In this document: piece by piece, positions 32,345 through 39,004 of the stretch | Layout of the letters: the number at the start of each line of letters is the position of its first letter | Numbering within the stretch: position 1 is the stretch's first letter | Assembly: GCF_000337135.1 (NCBI RefSeq) | Contig: NZ_AOIN01000092.1 | Span: 98,557 to 137,560 of the forward strand | DNA: 39,004 nucleotides | Source: Natrialba chahannaoensis JCM 10990 | GTDB lineage: Archaea > Halobacteriota > Halobacteria > Halobacteriales > Natrialbaceae | Direction: 5' to 3' | Translations under genes and position numbers: made by a program | Notes under the pieces: model-generated | Databases searched by the model: none | What the model was told of the DNA's origin: nothing | What the model saw: only the letters and a program-made list of their open reading frames with translations

Positions 32345-32352
32345 GGATAAAG
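32345..32352 (-). promoter_or_regulatory. TATA-like box of the 71-aa membrane protein
   Basis: Minus-strand CTTTATCC is centred about 32 bp before ATG 32316. Confidence 0.45.
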
Positions 32353-32472
32353 AACGGACAAGCAGCAGCGCGTGTCACTTCCATCAGGTAGTGACAGTAC
32401 TTGCTGCAAGGAGACACCCCGTTCGCGGCCGCTATCCGAGACGGATCTGAAAACTCGAACGCTACCGGAACG

Positions 32473-33234
32473 CTACTGGAACTCGCTTTCGGCAAGCACG
32501 TCGTTCAGATCCGCACGAATCCGTTCTCCCATCTCTCGGTCACGGGCAGTTGTCACGACACGGTTCTCCTGGACACTCGAACCGTCTCGCAGAAGCATGC
32601 GAACGTTGCCGCCATCGTCGGCGCGGGTTACCTTCGCGCGAAGCCCCGACTGTGAGCCCGTGCCACCGGCGTCAATCGGACCGGGAATGACCTTCTTGAC
32701 GTGTGGATGGCCGGCAACGGTCTGAATCGCACGCATTCCGGTGCGACCGCCGATGAGCGTCGAGTGGCTGCCACCGATCTTCTCTGCGGGCGGCGTTTGG
32801 ACGACATCGAGTGCGCGCGTCCCGCGTCGCTTACGGACAGCCTCGACGGGATCCTCGTCCGCGACGCGGTAGAAGTCGTGGTGTACGTCCGCTCGGATCG
32901 CCCGGATCACGTCCCGAACCCCGCCAGCGTACACCTCTTCGGGCCGCTTTCGACGGATCTCGTCACCAACCAGGCCGGCGAAATTCCGGAGTTCGACGGG
33001 TTCGTTCTCACCGTCTTCCGGCGTGGTCGTGATCGTCGTCTCGCCGAGCACCTGGTCTGTGTCTGTACTCGAACTCAAGTCAGTGTGCGCTGGGTCGTCT
33101 TCCGACCCAAGCATTGTGAGTGTCACTCGGTCGCGTGCGACGTCGAGAACGATCGCCTCGGTGTTCTGTTCCCGGCAGATCAGACAGAAGTCGCCGGGTT
33201 TCTCGAGCGGCGAGGCGCAGTGGCGACACTCCAT
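32473..33234 (-). CDS. DUF2103 family protein with an N-terminal zinc ribbon
   Basis: 253 aa. Cys3-Cys6 and Cys17-Cys20 form a treble-clef-like zinc site (CRHC and CLIC). The middle (about 85-130) has NFAGLVGDEIRRKRPEEVYAGGVRDVIRAIRADVHHDFYRV. The C-terminal half matches the DUF2103 core: GGSHSTLIGGRTGMRAIQTV, then HPHVKKVIPGPI and the basic stretch. The His-rich motifs (ADVHHDFY, GGSHST, GHPHVKK) may bind metal or nucleic acid. The function is unknown. The gene has its own TATA box, ends about 155 bp before the 71-aa gene, and is divergent from the FxLYD lipoprotein. Confidence 0.83.
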   Translation of the reverse strand: MECRHCASPLEKPGDFCLICREQNTEAIVLDVARDRVTLTMLGSEDDPAHTDLSSSTDTDQVLGETTITTTPEDGENEPVELRNFAGLVGDEIRRKRPEEVYAGGVRDVIRAIRADVHHDFYRVADEDPVEAVRKRRGTRALDVVQTPPAEKIGGSHSTLIGGRTGMRAIQTVAGHPHVKKVIPGPIDAGGTGSQSGLRAKVTRADDGGNVRMLLRDGSSVQENRVVTTARDREMGERIRADLNDVLAESEFQ

Positions 33235-33260
33235 ACGATGCTGGGGGTTGGTACCGGACG

Positions 33261-33268
33261 TGTAAAAT
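33261..33268 (-). promoter_or_regulatory. TATA box of the DUF2103 gene
   Basis: Minus-strand ATTTTACA is centred about 30 bp before ATG 33234. Confidence 0.5.
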
Positions 33269-33386
33269 CCGTCCGCTTTCGGATCTGGGTCTGATCCACG
33301 GGAGGGTGAGTGCTTCTCGAGGAGTGGTGTTACGCAGGAGGCTCCTACCCGAACCCTGAAGACTCAGGCTCGTCTACATTCTGCAG

Positions 33387-33785
33387 ATGCATCGCCGTTC
33401 GGTTCTCGCCGCCGCAAGCGCGGTCGTGCCAGTCGGTACAGCCGGCTGTCTCGACTTCTTCGAGGACAACGGCGAGGATATCACCGATCCGGGCGATATC
33501 GAAATCGTCTGGGACGATCTGGTCCGGGACGATCCGAACACCGAAGATGAACGCGTGTTCGTCTGGGCCGTCGTCAGGAACGTCGGCGACCGGACGCTGA
33601 ACTACGTCGAGATTCGGGCGACGTTCCTCGACGCAGCGGGCGAGGAACTCGAGAGCGTCATCGAGCACGTCGACGAGGACGTTACCTCGGGTGAGGAGTG
33701 GTCGTTCGAAGTCGAGTTCCCACACTTCGGGGAGCGAGCAGCCGAGGTGACCGACTACGAACTCGAACCCGCAACGGGACTGTGA
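33387..33785 (+). CDS. Tat lipoprotein with an FxLYD-type domain
   Basis: 132 aa. HRRSVLAAASAVVPVGTAGC gives a Tat motif and a lipobox ending at Cys21. The mature protein is acidic with one beta-sandwich: FVWAVVRNVGDRTLNYVEIRATFLDAAGEELES, then a segment with GEEWSFEVEFPHFG. This pattern (a strand of the type v.G.v.N...l..v.v...fyd..G) is that of FxLYD domains, common in secreted archaeal and bacterial proteins of unknown role. It probably sits on the outer face of the membrane. The flippase gene follows 82 bp downstream on the same strand. Confidence 0.78.
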   Translation: MHRRSVLAAASAVVPVGTAGCLDFFEDNGEDITDPGDIEIVWDDLVRDDPNTEDERVFVWAVVRNVGDRTLNYVEIRATFLDAAGEELESVIEHVDEDVTSGEEWSFEVEFPHFGERAAEVTDYELEPATGL

Positions 33786-33867
33786 GGTGTGACCCACACG
33801 TCACCCGACTACGGGCGCGGCGTGCTGGTGACTGTCTCGTGCGCAACCCACGGTAACTCACGTGGCC

Positions 33868-35400
33868 ATGACTGACACCGACACCGAGAACGAGACGACG
33901 CGCGACGAAGGCGTCTCGACGCTCGCGAAACAGGGCAGCATCACGTTCGTCGGGAACGTCGTGAACGGCGCGTTCGGCTTCGCGATCGTCATGCTGATGA
34001 CCCGGTACGTGACGCCCTCCGTCTACGGTCTGTTCGTCCTCGCAACTTCTGTTATCCTCTTCATGCAGGTCTTTGCGAACCTCGGACTGCCGCTCGCGAT
34101 CGACTACTTCGTCCCGCAGTATCTGGACGAGGATGAGCCCGGCAAGGCCAAGGGCGTCATCATGCAGGTGACCGCAACAGTACTCATCACCTCCGCGCTC
34201 GTCGCGTTCGCGCTCGCAGCTGGGTCGGGATACATCGGGGAGGTCTTTCAGGAGCCGTCGATGCGGATCGCACTGTTGCTCCTGTCGGTCACCATTCCGA
34301 TGCTCGCGATTTACAACGTCTTGCTCACCTCCTACTACAGCATCAAGAAGCTCCAGTATCGCGTCATCATGCGCGACCTGGTCCGCCCAATCGTCCGCTT
34401 CGGCGTCACGGCCGCCCTTCTGCTCGCCGGGTTCGGTCTCCTCGGCCTCATCGCTGGCTACGTGATCGGGCTCTTCGTCGCCATCACCGTCGGTGCGGCG
34501 CTGTTCACTTACAAGGCCTGGGACTTGCTCACCGTCGACACCGAACTCGTCGCCTCGCGCCCGCTGCTCACCTACTCGCTCCCGCTCGCGATGACCAGCG
34601 TCGTCTTCGTTCTGATGGGCCACGTCGACTACTTCGTGCTCGGGTTCTTCCTCGACTCCGACGATGTCGGCATCTACCGCGTCGGCTACATGCTCGGCTC
34701 CGGGCTGATGATCATCTTCAACTCGCTATCGCCCGTGTTCAAACCACTCATCGCCGAAACGCGCGAGGATACCGCTCTCGTCGAGCAACGGTTCCGTGTC
34801 GCCGCCCGCTGGATTGCCGGCATCACTCTGCCGATCGCGATTGTCCTCTCGCTCGGTGCGAGCTCCTACCTCGCAGTGCTCTACACGCCACAGTACGCTG
34901 AGGCAAATCTCGTCGTCGTCCTCCTCTGTGGTGCGTTCCTGTTCAACGTCACCGTCGGCGGCCCCGACGGCTCGCTGCTGCAGGGGATGGGCTACTCGCG
35001 GATCGTCTTCGCGAACACGCTCGTCCTCTTCGGCGCGAACTTCCTCGTCTCGATGGCGCTCGTCCCCATCTTCGGCATCGAGGGAGCCGCGATCGGTTCC
35101 GCGACCGCCCTCTTTCTCGTTGGCGGTCTCACGATCGCCGAAATCTACTATCTCGATGGAATTCACCTGTTCACCCGCGATTTTGCCAAGATCGTTGGCG
35201 CTGGTGTTCCCGCGACGATTGCTGGCGTTCCGATCGTGGTGCTACTCGAGTCCGATCTGCTCATCGTGGCACTGTTGCCGATCGTTGTGGTGAGTGTGTA
35301 TGTGGCGACGCTGATCGTGACGGATGCGTTCACGGATGAGGATGCCCAGATGATCGGGGAGTTCAGCCCGACGGTCGAGAAGTGGCTACCGGTGAGTTGA
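33868..35400 (+). CDS. Polysaccharide flippase (MOP superfamily, Wzx-like)
   Basis: 510 aa from ATG 33868 with 12-14 predicted transmembrane helices. The N-terminus has the family pattern TLAKQGSITFVGNVVNGAFGF and MLMTRYVTPSVYGLFVLATS. A central SLPLAMTSVVFVLMGHVDYFVLGFFL repeats the start of the second half. It should move lipid-linked sugars across the membrane for surface glycan or N-glycan assembly. No glycosyltransferases or oligosaccharyltransferase genes lie nearby, so the substrate is open. The hydrophilic acidic tail at the end is on the cytoplasmic side by inference. Confidence 0.86.
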   Translation: MTDTDTENETTRDEGVSTLAKQGSITFVGNVVNGAFGFAIVMLMTRYVTPSVYGLFVLATSVILFMQVFANLGLPLAIDYFVPQYLDEDEPGKAKGVIMQVTATVLITSALVAFALAAGSGYIGEVFQEPSMRIALLLLSVTIPMLAIYNVLLTSYYSIKKLQYRVIMRDLVRPIVRFGVTAALLLAGFGLLGLIAGYVIGLFVAITVGAALFTYKAWDLLTVDTELVASRPLLTYSLPLAMTSVVFVLMGHVDYFVLGFFLDSDDVGIYRVGYMLGSGLMIIFNSLSPVFKPLIAETREDTALVEQRFRVAARWIAGITLPIAIVLSLGASSYLAVLYTPQYAEANLVVVLLCGAFLFNVTVGGPDGSLLQGMGYSRIVFANTLVLFGANFLVSMALVPIFGIEGAAIGSATALFLVGGLTIAEIYYLDGIHLFTRDFAKIVGAGVPATIAGVPIVVLLESDLLIVALLPIVVVSVYVATLIVTDAFTDEDAQMIGEFSPTVEKWLPVS

Positions 35401-35470
35401 GTTCGGGCGTGTTGTCGCCCGTTGTTTCTGTTGCTGGTCGCGGCTTTGGTTCGTGGTGGTTCGTGTTCGG

Positions 35471-36973
35471 TCAGTCGTCGATATACTCGTGGTCGGCGTC
35501 CGTCTCAGCACGCGAAGCGGCGTCTGATGCCGACGCTGATTCCGTTCCTTCGTCGATGACCTCTTGTTTCCAGGTTCCCAGCCGGAACCAGGCGACGGCG
35601 ACGACGAACGAGAGCACCATTCCGAACGAGTAGGCCCACCAAATTCCCTCAATTCCCCAGTCGAGGGCAGCGATGGTGATGCCGAGACCGGGAATCGTGA
35701 GCGTCCAGGCGAACGCGAGCACGAGTGCGACGGGAAGCCGGAAGATCCACCGCGAGAGGAACGAGAGGACCATCGCCTCGCGGGTGTTGCCGGCACCGCG
35801 GAACGCACCCTGGATGACCATTACGCCGGCGAACAGTGCCCAGAAGGGAGCCATAATGCGCAGGAAGAGCACGCCTTCTGCGATCACGGCCGGGCTGTCG
35901 ACGAAGATGCCCATCGCCTGTGCAGGGAAGACGAACAGGACAGCGGCGACCGCGAAGATGCAGGCCATCGTGCCCGCGGTCGCGACTCGCGCGACAGTTG
36001 CGGCCCGATCAAGCGTCTGTGCGCCGAGGTTCTGCCCGACGCCGGTCGCCGTCGCGTTCCCGACTGCGCCTGCGACAGCCCAGGTGACCGACATCAGGCG
36101 CACGCCGATCCCGTAGGCGGCCGTCGGATTCGCGCCGAATCGGGCGACGAAGCCAGCCATCGCGACAGAGGCAAAGCTTCGCGCCCAACCGTCGATCGTC
36201 GACGGATACCCGATGTCGACGAGTTTGCGCTGGATACTGAGATTCGGGCGGAGGTCACCGAGTCTGAGCCGAACGCCGAACCGACCATCGAGGAGGATGA
36301 GGACGCCCACGCCGGTGGCGAACGCCCGCGAGATGAACGTCGCGATAGCCGCACCGCGGGTCCCCATTTCGGGGAACGGCCCCCACCCGAGGATGAAGAA
36401 CGGGTCGATCACGACGTTGATCCCGGCCGAGACGAAGACGAGCCACATCGCCGTCTTCGTGTCGCCAGCGCCTTGCAGCGAGGAACGAAACGCGAAGAAC
36501 AGGAAGGTGAGTGGCAGTGTGAGGAAAATGATCTCGATGTACGCGAGCGCGGCGACGAACACCTCGTCGCGTGCTCCGATGAGGAGGAGCAGCGGTCGCC
36601 GGAAGTAGAGCCCAATCGCCGCGAGAACGGTCGAGACAGTAACCGTCAACAGAATAGTCTGGCCGACAACGCGGTCTGCCATCCGATCGTCACCTGAACC
36701 GACGTACTGGGATACAAGCGCGATGGTCGCCGCTGTGATCCCCATCGCTGTCGAGACAAACATCCACGAGAGTGGGAACATGAGCGAGACCGCAGCGACC
36801 GAGACCCCACCGTCGCCGATCTGGCCGACCCAAAACATGTCCGCGAGGTTGTAGACCGTCTGCAGGAGATTGCCGAGGACGAGCGGCCACGCCAGGTGCA
36901 ACAGCTTCGGCGGAATCGCTCCCGTCGTCATATCGATCCGCTTTCGCTCGTCCTCCGATTCCGTCGCTGACAC
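35471..36973 (-). CDS. MATE-family multidrug/cation antiporter
   Basis: 500 aa from GTG 36973; ATG 36931 would give 486 aa. GTG is preferred because haloarchaeal MATE proteins usually begin with a short charged stretch ending D(L/M)TTGxI, and because a CCCTTTTC box lies about 38 bp upstream. Twelve helices are visible in two homologous halves, starting LLHLAWPLVLGNLLQTVYNLADMFWVGQIG and LVDIGYPSTIDGWARSFAS. The family exports drugs or metabolites using Na+ or H+ gradients. The C-terminus is acidic. The substrate is unknown. It is convergent with the flippase and divergent from the beta-lactamase-like gene. Plus-strand ORFs inside are shadows. Confidence 0.88.
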   Translation of the reverse strand: MSATESEDERKRIDMTTGAIPPKLLHLAWPLVLGNLLQTVYNLADMFWVGQIGDGGVSVAAVSLMFPLSWMFVSTAMGITAATIALVSQYVGSGDDRMADRVVGQTILLTVTVSTVLAAIGLYFRRPLLLLIGARDEVFVAALAYIEIIFLTLPLTFLFFAFRSSLQGAGDTKTAMWLVFVSAGINVVIDPFFILGWGPFPEMGTRGAAIATFISRAFATGVGVLILLDGRFGVRLRLGDLRPNLSIQRKLVDIGYPSTIDGWARSFASVAMAGFVARFGANPTAAYGIGVRLMSVTWAVAGAVGNATATGVGQNLGAQTLDRAATVARVATAGTMACIFAVAAVLFVFPAQAMGIFVDSPAVIAEGVLFLRIMAPFWALFAGVMVIQGAFRGAGNTREAMVLSFLSRWIFRLPVALVLAFAWTLTIPGLGITIAALDWGIEGIWWAYSFGMVLSFVVAVAWFRLGTWKQEVIDEGTESASASDAASRAETDADHEYIDD

Positions 36974-37007
36974 GTATCGCTCTCGTCCGTGTCTCAGTCG
37001 GGGCGGT

Positions 37008-37014
37008 GAAAAGG
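37008..37014 (-). promoter_or_regulatory. Promoter-like box of the MATE gene
   Basis: Minus-strand CCTTTTC is centred about 38 bp before GTG 36973 and 80 bp before ATG 36931, which favours the GTG start. Confidence 0.35.
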
Positions 37015-37158
37015 GCTTGTTTCCCGTGTAGGGTTGCCGGCTCGAGTGGACGGATTCGACCCTCGTCGAGTACAGGCCACATCGGGACAACCCGCTAACT
37101 CGAGTACGGACTGTCCAGTCGACGAACGTGGATAACCGGTTCGTCCTGCGGGGTACCT

Positions 37159-37168
37159 GAATATTGAT
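37159..37168 (+). promoter_or_regulatory. TATA box of the beta-lactamase-like gene
   Basis: GAATATTGAT is centred about 30 bp before ATG 37194, as for a leaderless transcript. It rules out the in-frame start at 37164. Confidence 0.55.
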
Positions 37169-37193
37169 AGCCGCCGCCTGGGTGGTGGCTACC

Positions 37194-38600
37194 ATGACAG
37201 CCGACAACACTCTCGACGCGGCGACCATCGACCGAATCGACTCGTTCCTCCGCGAACGGCTCCGCGAGGACGAACTCCCCGGACTAAGTCTCGCGGTCAC
37301 GGACGGCGACGAACTGCTGTACGCCCAGGGCTATGGCTCGCGCGACCTCACCGCCAACGATCCTGCCACCGCCGACACCGTCTACGGCATCGGCTCGGTC
37401 TCGAAGTCCGTCGCCGCACTCGCCATCGCACAACTCGTGGACGTGGGGGAACTCGAGTACGATGACGCTGTGACCGACTACCTCGACATCGACGTTCCCG
37501 ACGACGTGACGCTCCACCACCTGCTGAGCCACACCTCCGGCTACCCGTCGCTCGCGGCCAGCGAGGCCCTGATCGCGCGCCAGATGGAGGTTGGCGAGTC
37601 GAACGTCCCACTCGGCTCGATGGACGATGTCTACGCCCACATCGAGGGGGCGAGAGACGAAGTCGCGGGCGAACCAGGCGAGCACTGGCAGTACTGCAAC
37701 TCGGGCTACACGCTCGCCGGCGAAGTCGTCGAAGCCGTCAGTGGTGAGTCGTTCACCAACTACGTCGAAGGCAAGATTCTCGACCCGCTCCGAATGGACC
37801 GTTCGACCTACGACGAGGAAACGTTCACCAGCTTCGACGATCGGATGACGCCGTACTTCCCCGGTAGTGATGACGAGGATGGCACCGGAAGCGCCGACCT
37901 CGAACCCGCAGCGCTCCCCATCCGAGAACAGAGCGCGGCTGCCGGCGGCCTGCTCGCACCCGTGACCGACCTCGCCTCGTACCTCCGACTGCACCTGAAC
38001 GGCGGCGTCACCGACATGGGCGAGTGTCTGGTCGGCGAGGACGCCCTCTCGCAGTGTTATGGCGCGTATGCCGCCACTCCGTCCGGTCCATATGGCTACG
38101 GCTGGCGCACACGCGAGGTCTGTGGCCACGACCTCATCGGTCACGGCGGCTCGATTGCCGTCTCGACGGCCGCCGTCGGCTTCGCACCCGAGCAGGATCT
38201 CGGGGTCGCCCTGCTCGCCAACGCCTCACCGGGCTACGGCCTCACCGAACTCAGCCAGGCCGTCTTCGCCGCACTGGTCGGCGAGGAGCCAGGCGAGGTC
38301 CCGTTCTTCGCTCGCCGGCAGGTACTCGAGTCCCTTGCAGGCGAGTACGAGACCTATCGCGGGATCAAGGAGGCCGAAGTCGTCGTTGAGAGTGGTGCGC
38401 TGCGCCTGCGCGTTGGTGGTCCGATCGAGGAGGGGTCCTGGATGCCGCTGGTACCGGCTGAACTCGAGTCGGGCGAGTTCTACGTGCCGACGATGGCGGG
38501 GACGCGCCAGCCGGTGCGGTTCGAGGGTGAGGGTGTGGGAGCGGCTGACGGTGGTGACGTGAGCCTGTTTATCGACCGCTGGCATCTGCACCAGCAGTAG
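37194..38600 (+). CDS. Serine hydrolase, beta-lactamase (class C) / penicillin-binding-like
   Basis: 468 aa. Active-site motifs: Ser68-x-x-Lys71 (GSVSKS), Tyr167-Cys-Asn169 (QYCNSGY) and His317-Gly-Gly (IGHGGSIA). The segment LHHLLSHTSGYPSL after the SxxK motif is typical. No signal peptide is seen, so the enzyme is probably cytosolic. Archaea lack peptidoglycan, so family members there are thought to act as esterases or peptidases, and drug resistance is not implied. The C-terminal 130 residues form an extra lipocalin-like beta domain (QVLESLAGEYETYRGIKEAE onwards), as in several members. Confidence 0.87.
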   Translation: MTADNTLDAATIDRIDSFLRERLREDELPGLSLAVTDGDELLYAQGYGSRDLTANDPATADTVYGIGSVSKSVAALAIAQLVDVGELEYDDAVTDYLDIDVPDDVTLHHLLSHTSGYPSLAASEALIARQMEVGESNVPLGSMDDVYAHIEGARDEVAGEPGEHWQYCNSGYTLAGEVVEAVSGESFTNYVEGKILDPLRMDRSTYDEETFTSFDDRMTPYFPGSDDEDGTGSADLEPAALPIREQSAAAGGLLAPVTDLASYLRLHLNGGVTDMGECLVGEDALSQCYGAYAATPSGPYGYGWRTREVCGHDLIGHGGSIAVSTAAVGFAPEQDLGVALLANASPGYGLTELSQAVFAALVGEEPGEVPFFARRQVLESLAGEYETYRGIKEAEVVVESGALRLRVGGPIEEGSWMPLVPAELESGEFYVPTMAGTRQPVRFEGEGVGAADGGDVSLFIDRWHLHQQ

Positions 38601-38722
38601 TAGCAATAGCGGACTCGGTTTCGCTTTTGTGTCTTGACCTGACCGCTGATCTCATCTGACCGACTGCTGTGCAACCGACGCAATTTCGCCCAGCGACCGA
38701 TAGTGGCCTGAAGAGCAGTAGA

Positions 38723-38730
38723 ATATTTAA
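38723..38730 (+). promoter_or_regulatory. TATA box of the truncated membrane protein gene
   Basis: ATATTTAA is centred about 27 bp before ATG 38754, a strong leaderless promoter. Confidence 0.6.
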
Positions 38731-38753
38731 CAATAGGTTTGTTAGATTATAGT

Positions 38754-39004
38754 ATGCTATGGAGGATTTTGGCAATTCTGGCGGTTCTGTATACCATTCT
38801 CTTCGGGCCGCTCGCAGCCCTCGTCTACTGGGACAGCAAGCGATCGGGACTGCACAGTCCCGCCAAGTGGGCCGGGTTCGTCTTCCTCACAGGACTGCTC
38901 GGGCTCGTGCTGTATCTCTCGGACAAGGACGACAAGTCCCACGACCCCGAGGATGCAGACCCGTTCTCCCTCCCGGGCACTCCACCAGCCGGTGCGGCAG
39001 ACAG
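38754..39004 (+). CDS. Small membrane protein, truncated by the right edge
   Basis: An open frame from ATG 38754 to the end of the window without a stop. Helix 1 (ILAILAVLYTILFGPLAALV) is followed by a basic loop (YWDSKRSGLHSPAKW), helix 2 (AGFVFLTGLLGLVLYL) and an acidic, Pro-rich tail. This looks like a small haloarchaeal membrane protein, cut at its C-terminus. The function is unknown. An ORF on the other strand here is less convincing. Confidence 0.65.
   Translation, partial: MLWRILAILAVLYTILFGPLAALVYWDSKRSGLHSPAKWAGFVFLTGLLGLVLYLSDKDDKSHDPEDADPFSLPGTPPAGAAD

Noticed and set aside
35564..36697. 377-aa plus-strand ORF opposite the MATE gene
   Set aside because: Asp/Arg/Glu-rich low-complexity mirror of transmembrane codons; no family signal.
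37194..38600. Antibiotic resistance beta-lactamase
   Set aside because: The fold and motifs fit, but archaea lack peptidoglycan and the protein has no export signal; resistance cannot be claimed.
1..39004. High frequency of CTCGAG as a signal motif
   Set aside because: The word is explained by frequent Leu-Glu codon pairs (CTC GAG) and its palindromic nature in this acidic, GC-rich proteome.
1..39004. CRISPR arrays, insertion sequences, prophage or toxin-antitoxin pairs
   Set aside because: No regularly spaced repeats, transposase or integrase motifs or terminal inverted repeats were seen; the repeats present are short and mostly within coding tails.

Overview
The window comes from the chromosome of a haloarchaeon, most likely of the Natrialbales (Natrinema/Natrialba/Haloterrigena-like). 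The reasons are the high GC content, very acidic proteins, Tat lipoproteins with an RR motif and a lipobox, TATA boxes about 27 bp ahead of start codons (leaderless transcripts), and archaeal or halophile-specific families (PAN, PssA, RpoP, L37Ae, Pcc1, prefoldin beta, family-B polymerase with an intein, haloarchaeal SufC with acidic insertions). No rRNA, tRNA, CRISPR array, transposase or phage gene was seen. The order pan - wHTH - mre11/rad50 - two small haloarchaeal genes - polB - sufCBD resembles, from memory, the order in Haloferax volcanii, so much of the window is core chromosome.

Layout. 1-5400: the end of an unknown gene, a halocyanin-type copper lipoprotein, archaetidylserine synthase PssA (linked to archaeosortase-type protein sorting), an acidic HEAT-repeat protein, and an exported, membrane-anchored lamin-tail/phospholipase-D protein. 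5389-6397 (minus): a ferritin-like protein and a DtxR-family regulator. 6582-10210 (minus): sufC-sufB-sufD for Fe-S cluster assembly. 10457-14416 (minus): DNA polymerase B interrupted by a 412-residue intein at polymerase motif B. 14586-16262 (plus): a 53-aa protein, a two-helix membrane protein and a winged-helix-like protein, all haloarchaeal. 16369-20507 (minus): mre11-rad50 with overlapping ATGA. 20703-22442: a small wHTH regulator and the proteasome-activating nucleotidase. 22673-23519: a 45-aa membrane protein and GMP synthase subunit A. 23775-26694: lutC and a lutB-lutA fusion (lactate utilization type). 26691-28139 (minus): an HflX-type GTPase whose stop codon overlaps that of the lut fusion.

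28379-33234 (mostly minus) is an information-processing block: rpl37ae - rpoP - pcc1 and pfdB - DUF3194, with an iron-transport-like lipoprotein and a DUF2243 membrane protein lying between pcc1 and pfdB, and a small membrane protein plus a DUF2103 protein upstream. 33387-39004: an FxLYD-type lipoprotein, a flippase, a MATE exporter, a serine beta-lactamase-like hydrolase, and a truncated small membrane protein at the right edge.

No clear new defence or mobile system was found. The items most worth checking are the L37Ae that has lost its zinc-ribbon cysteines, the DtxR-like regulator whose usual metal ligands are replaced while a Cys/His-rich tail is added, the PolB intein ending in Gly-Gln, the LutB-LutA fusion with one dead CCG half, and a perfect 16-bp palindrome in the promoter of a small membrane protein.
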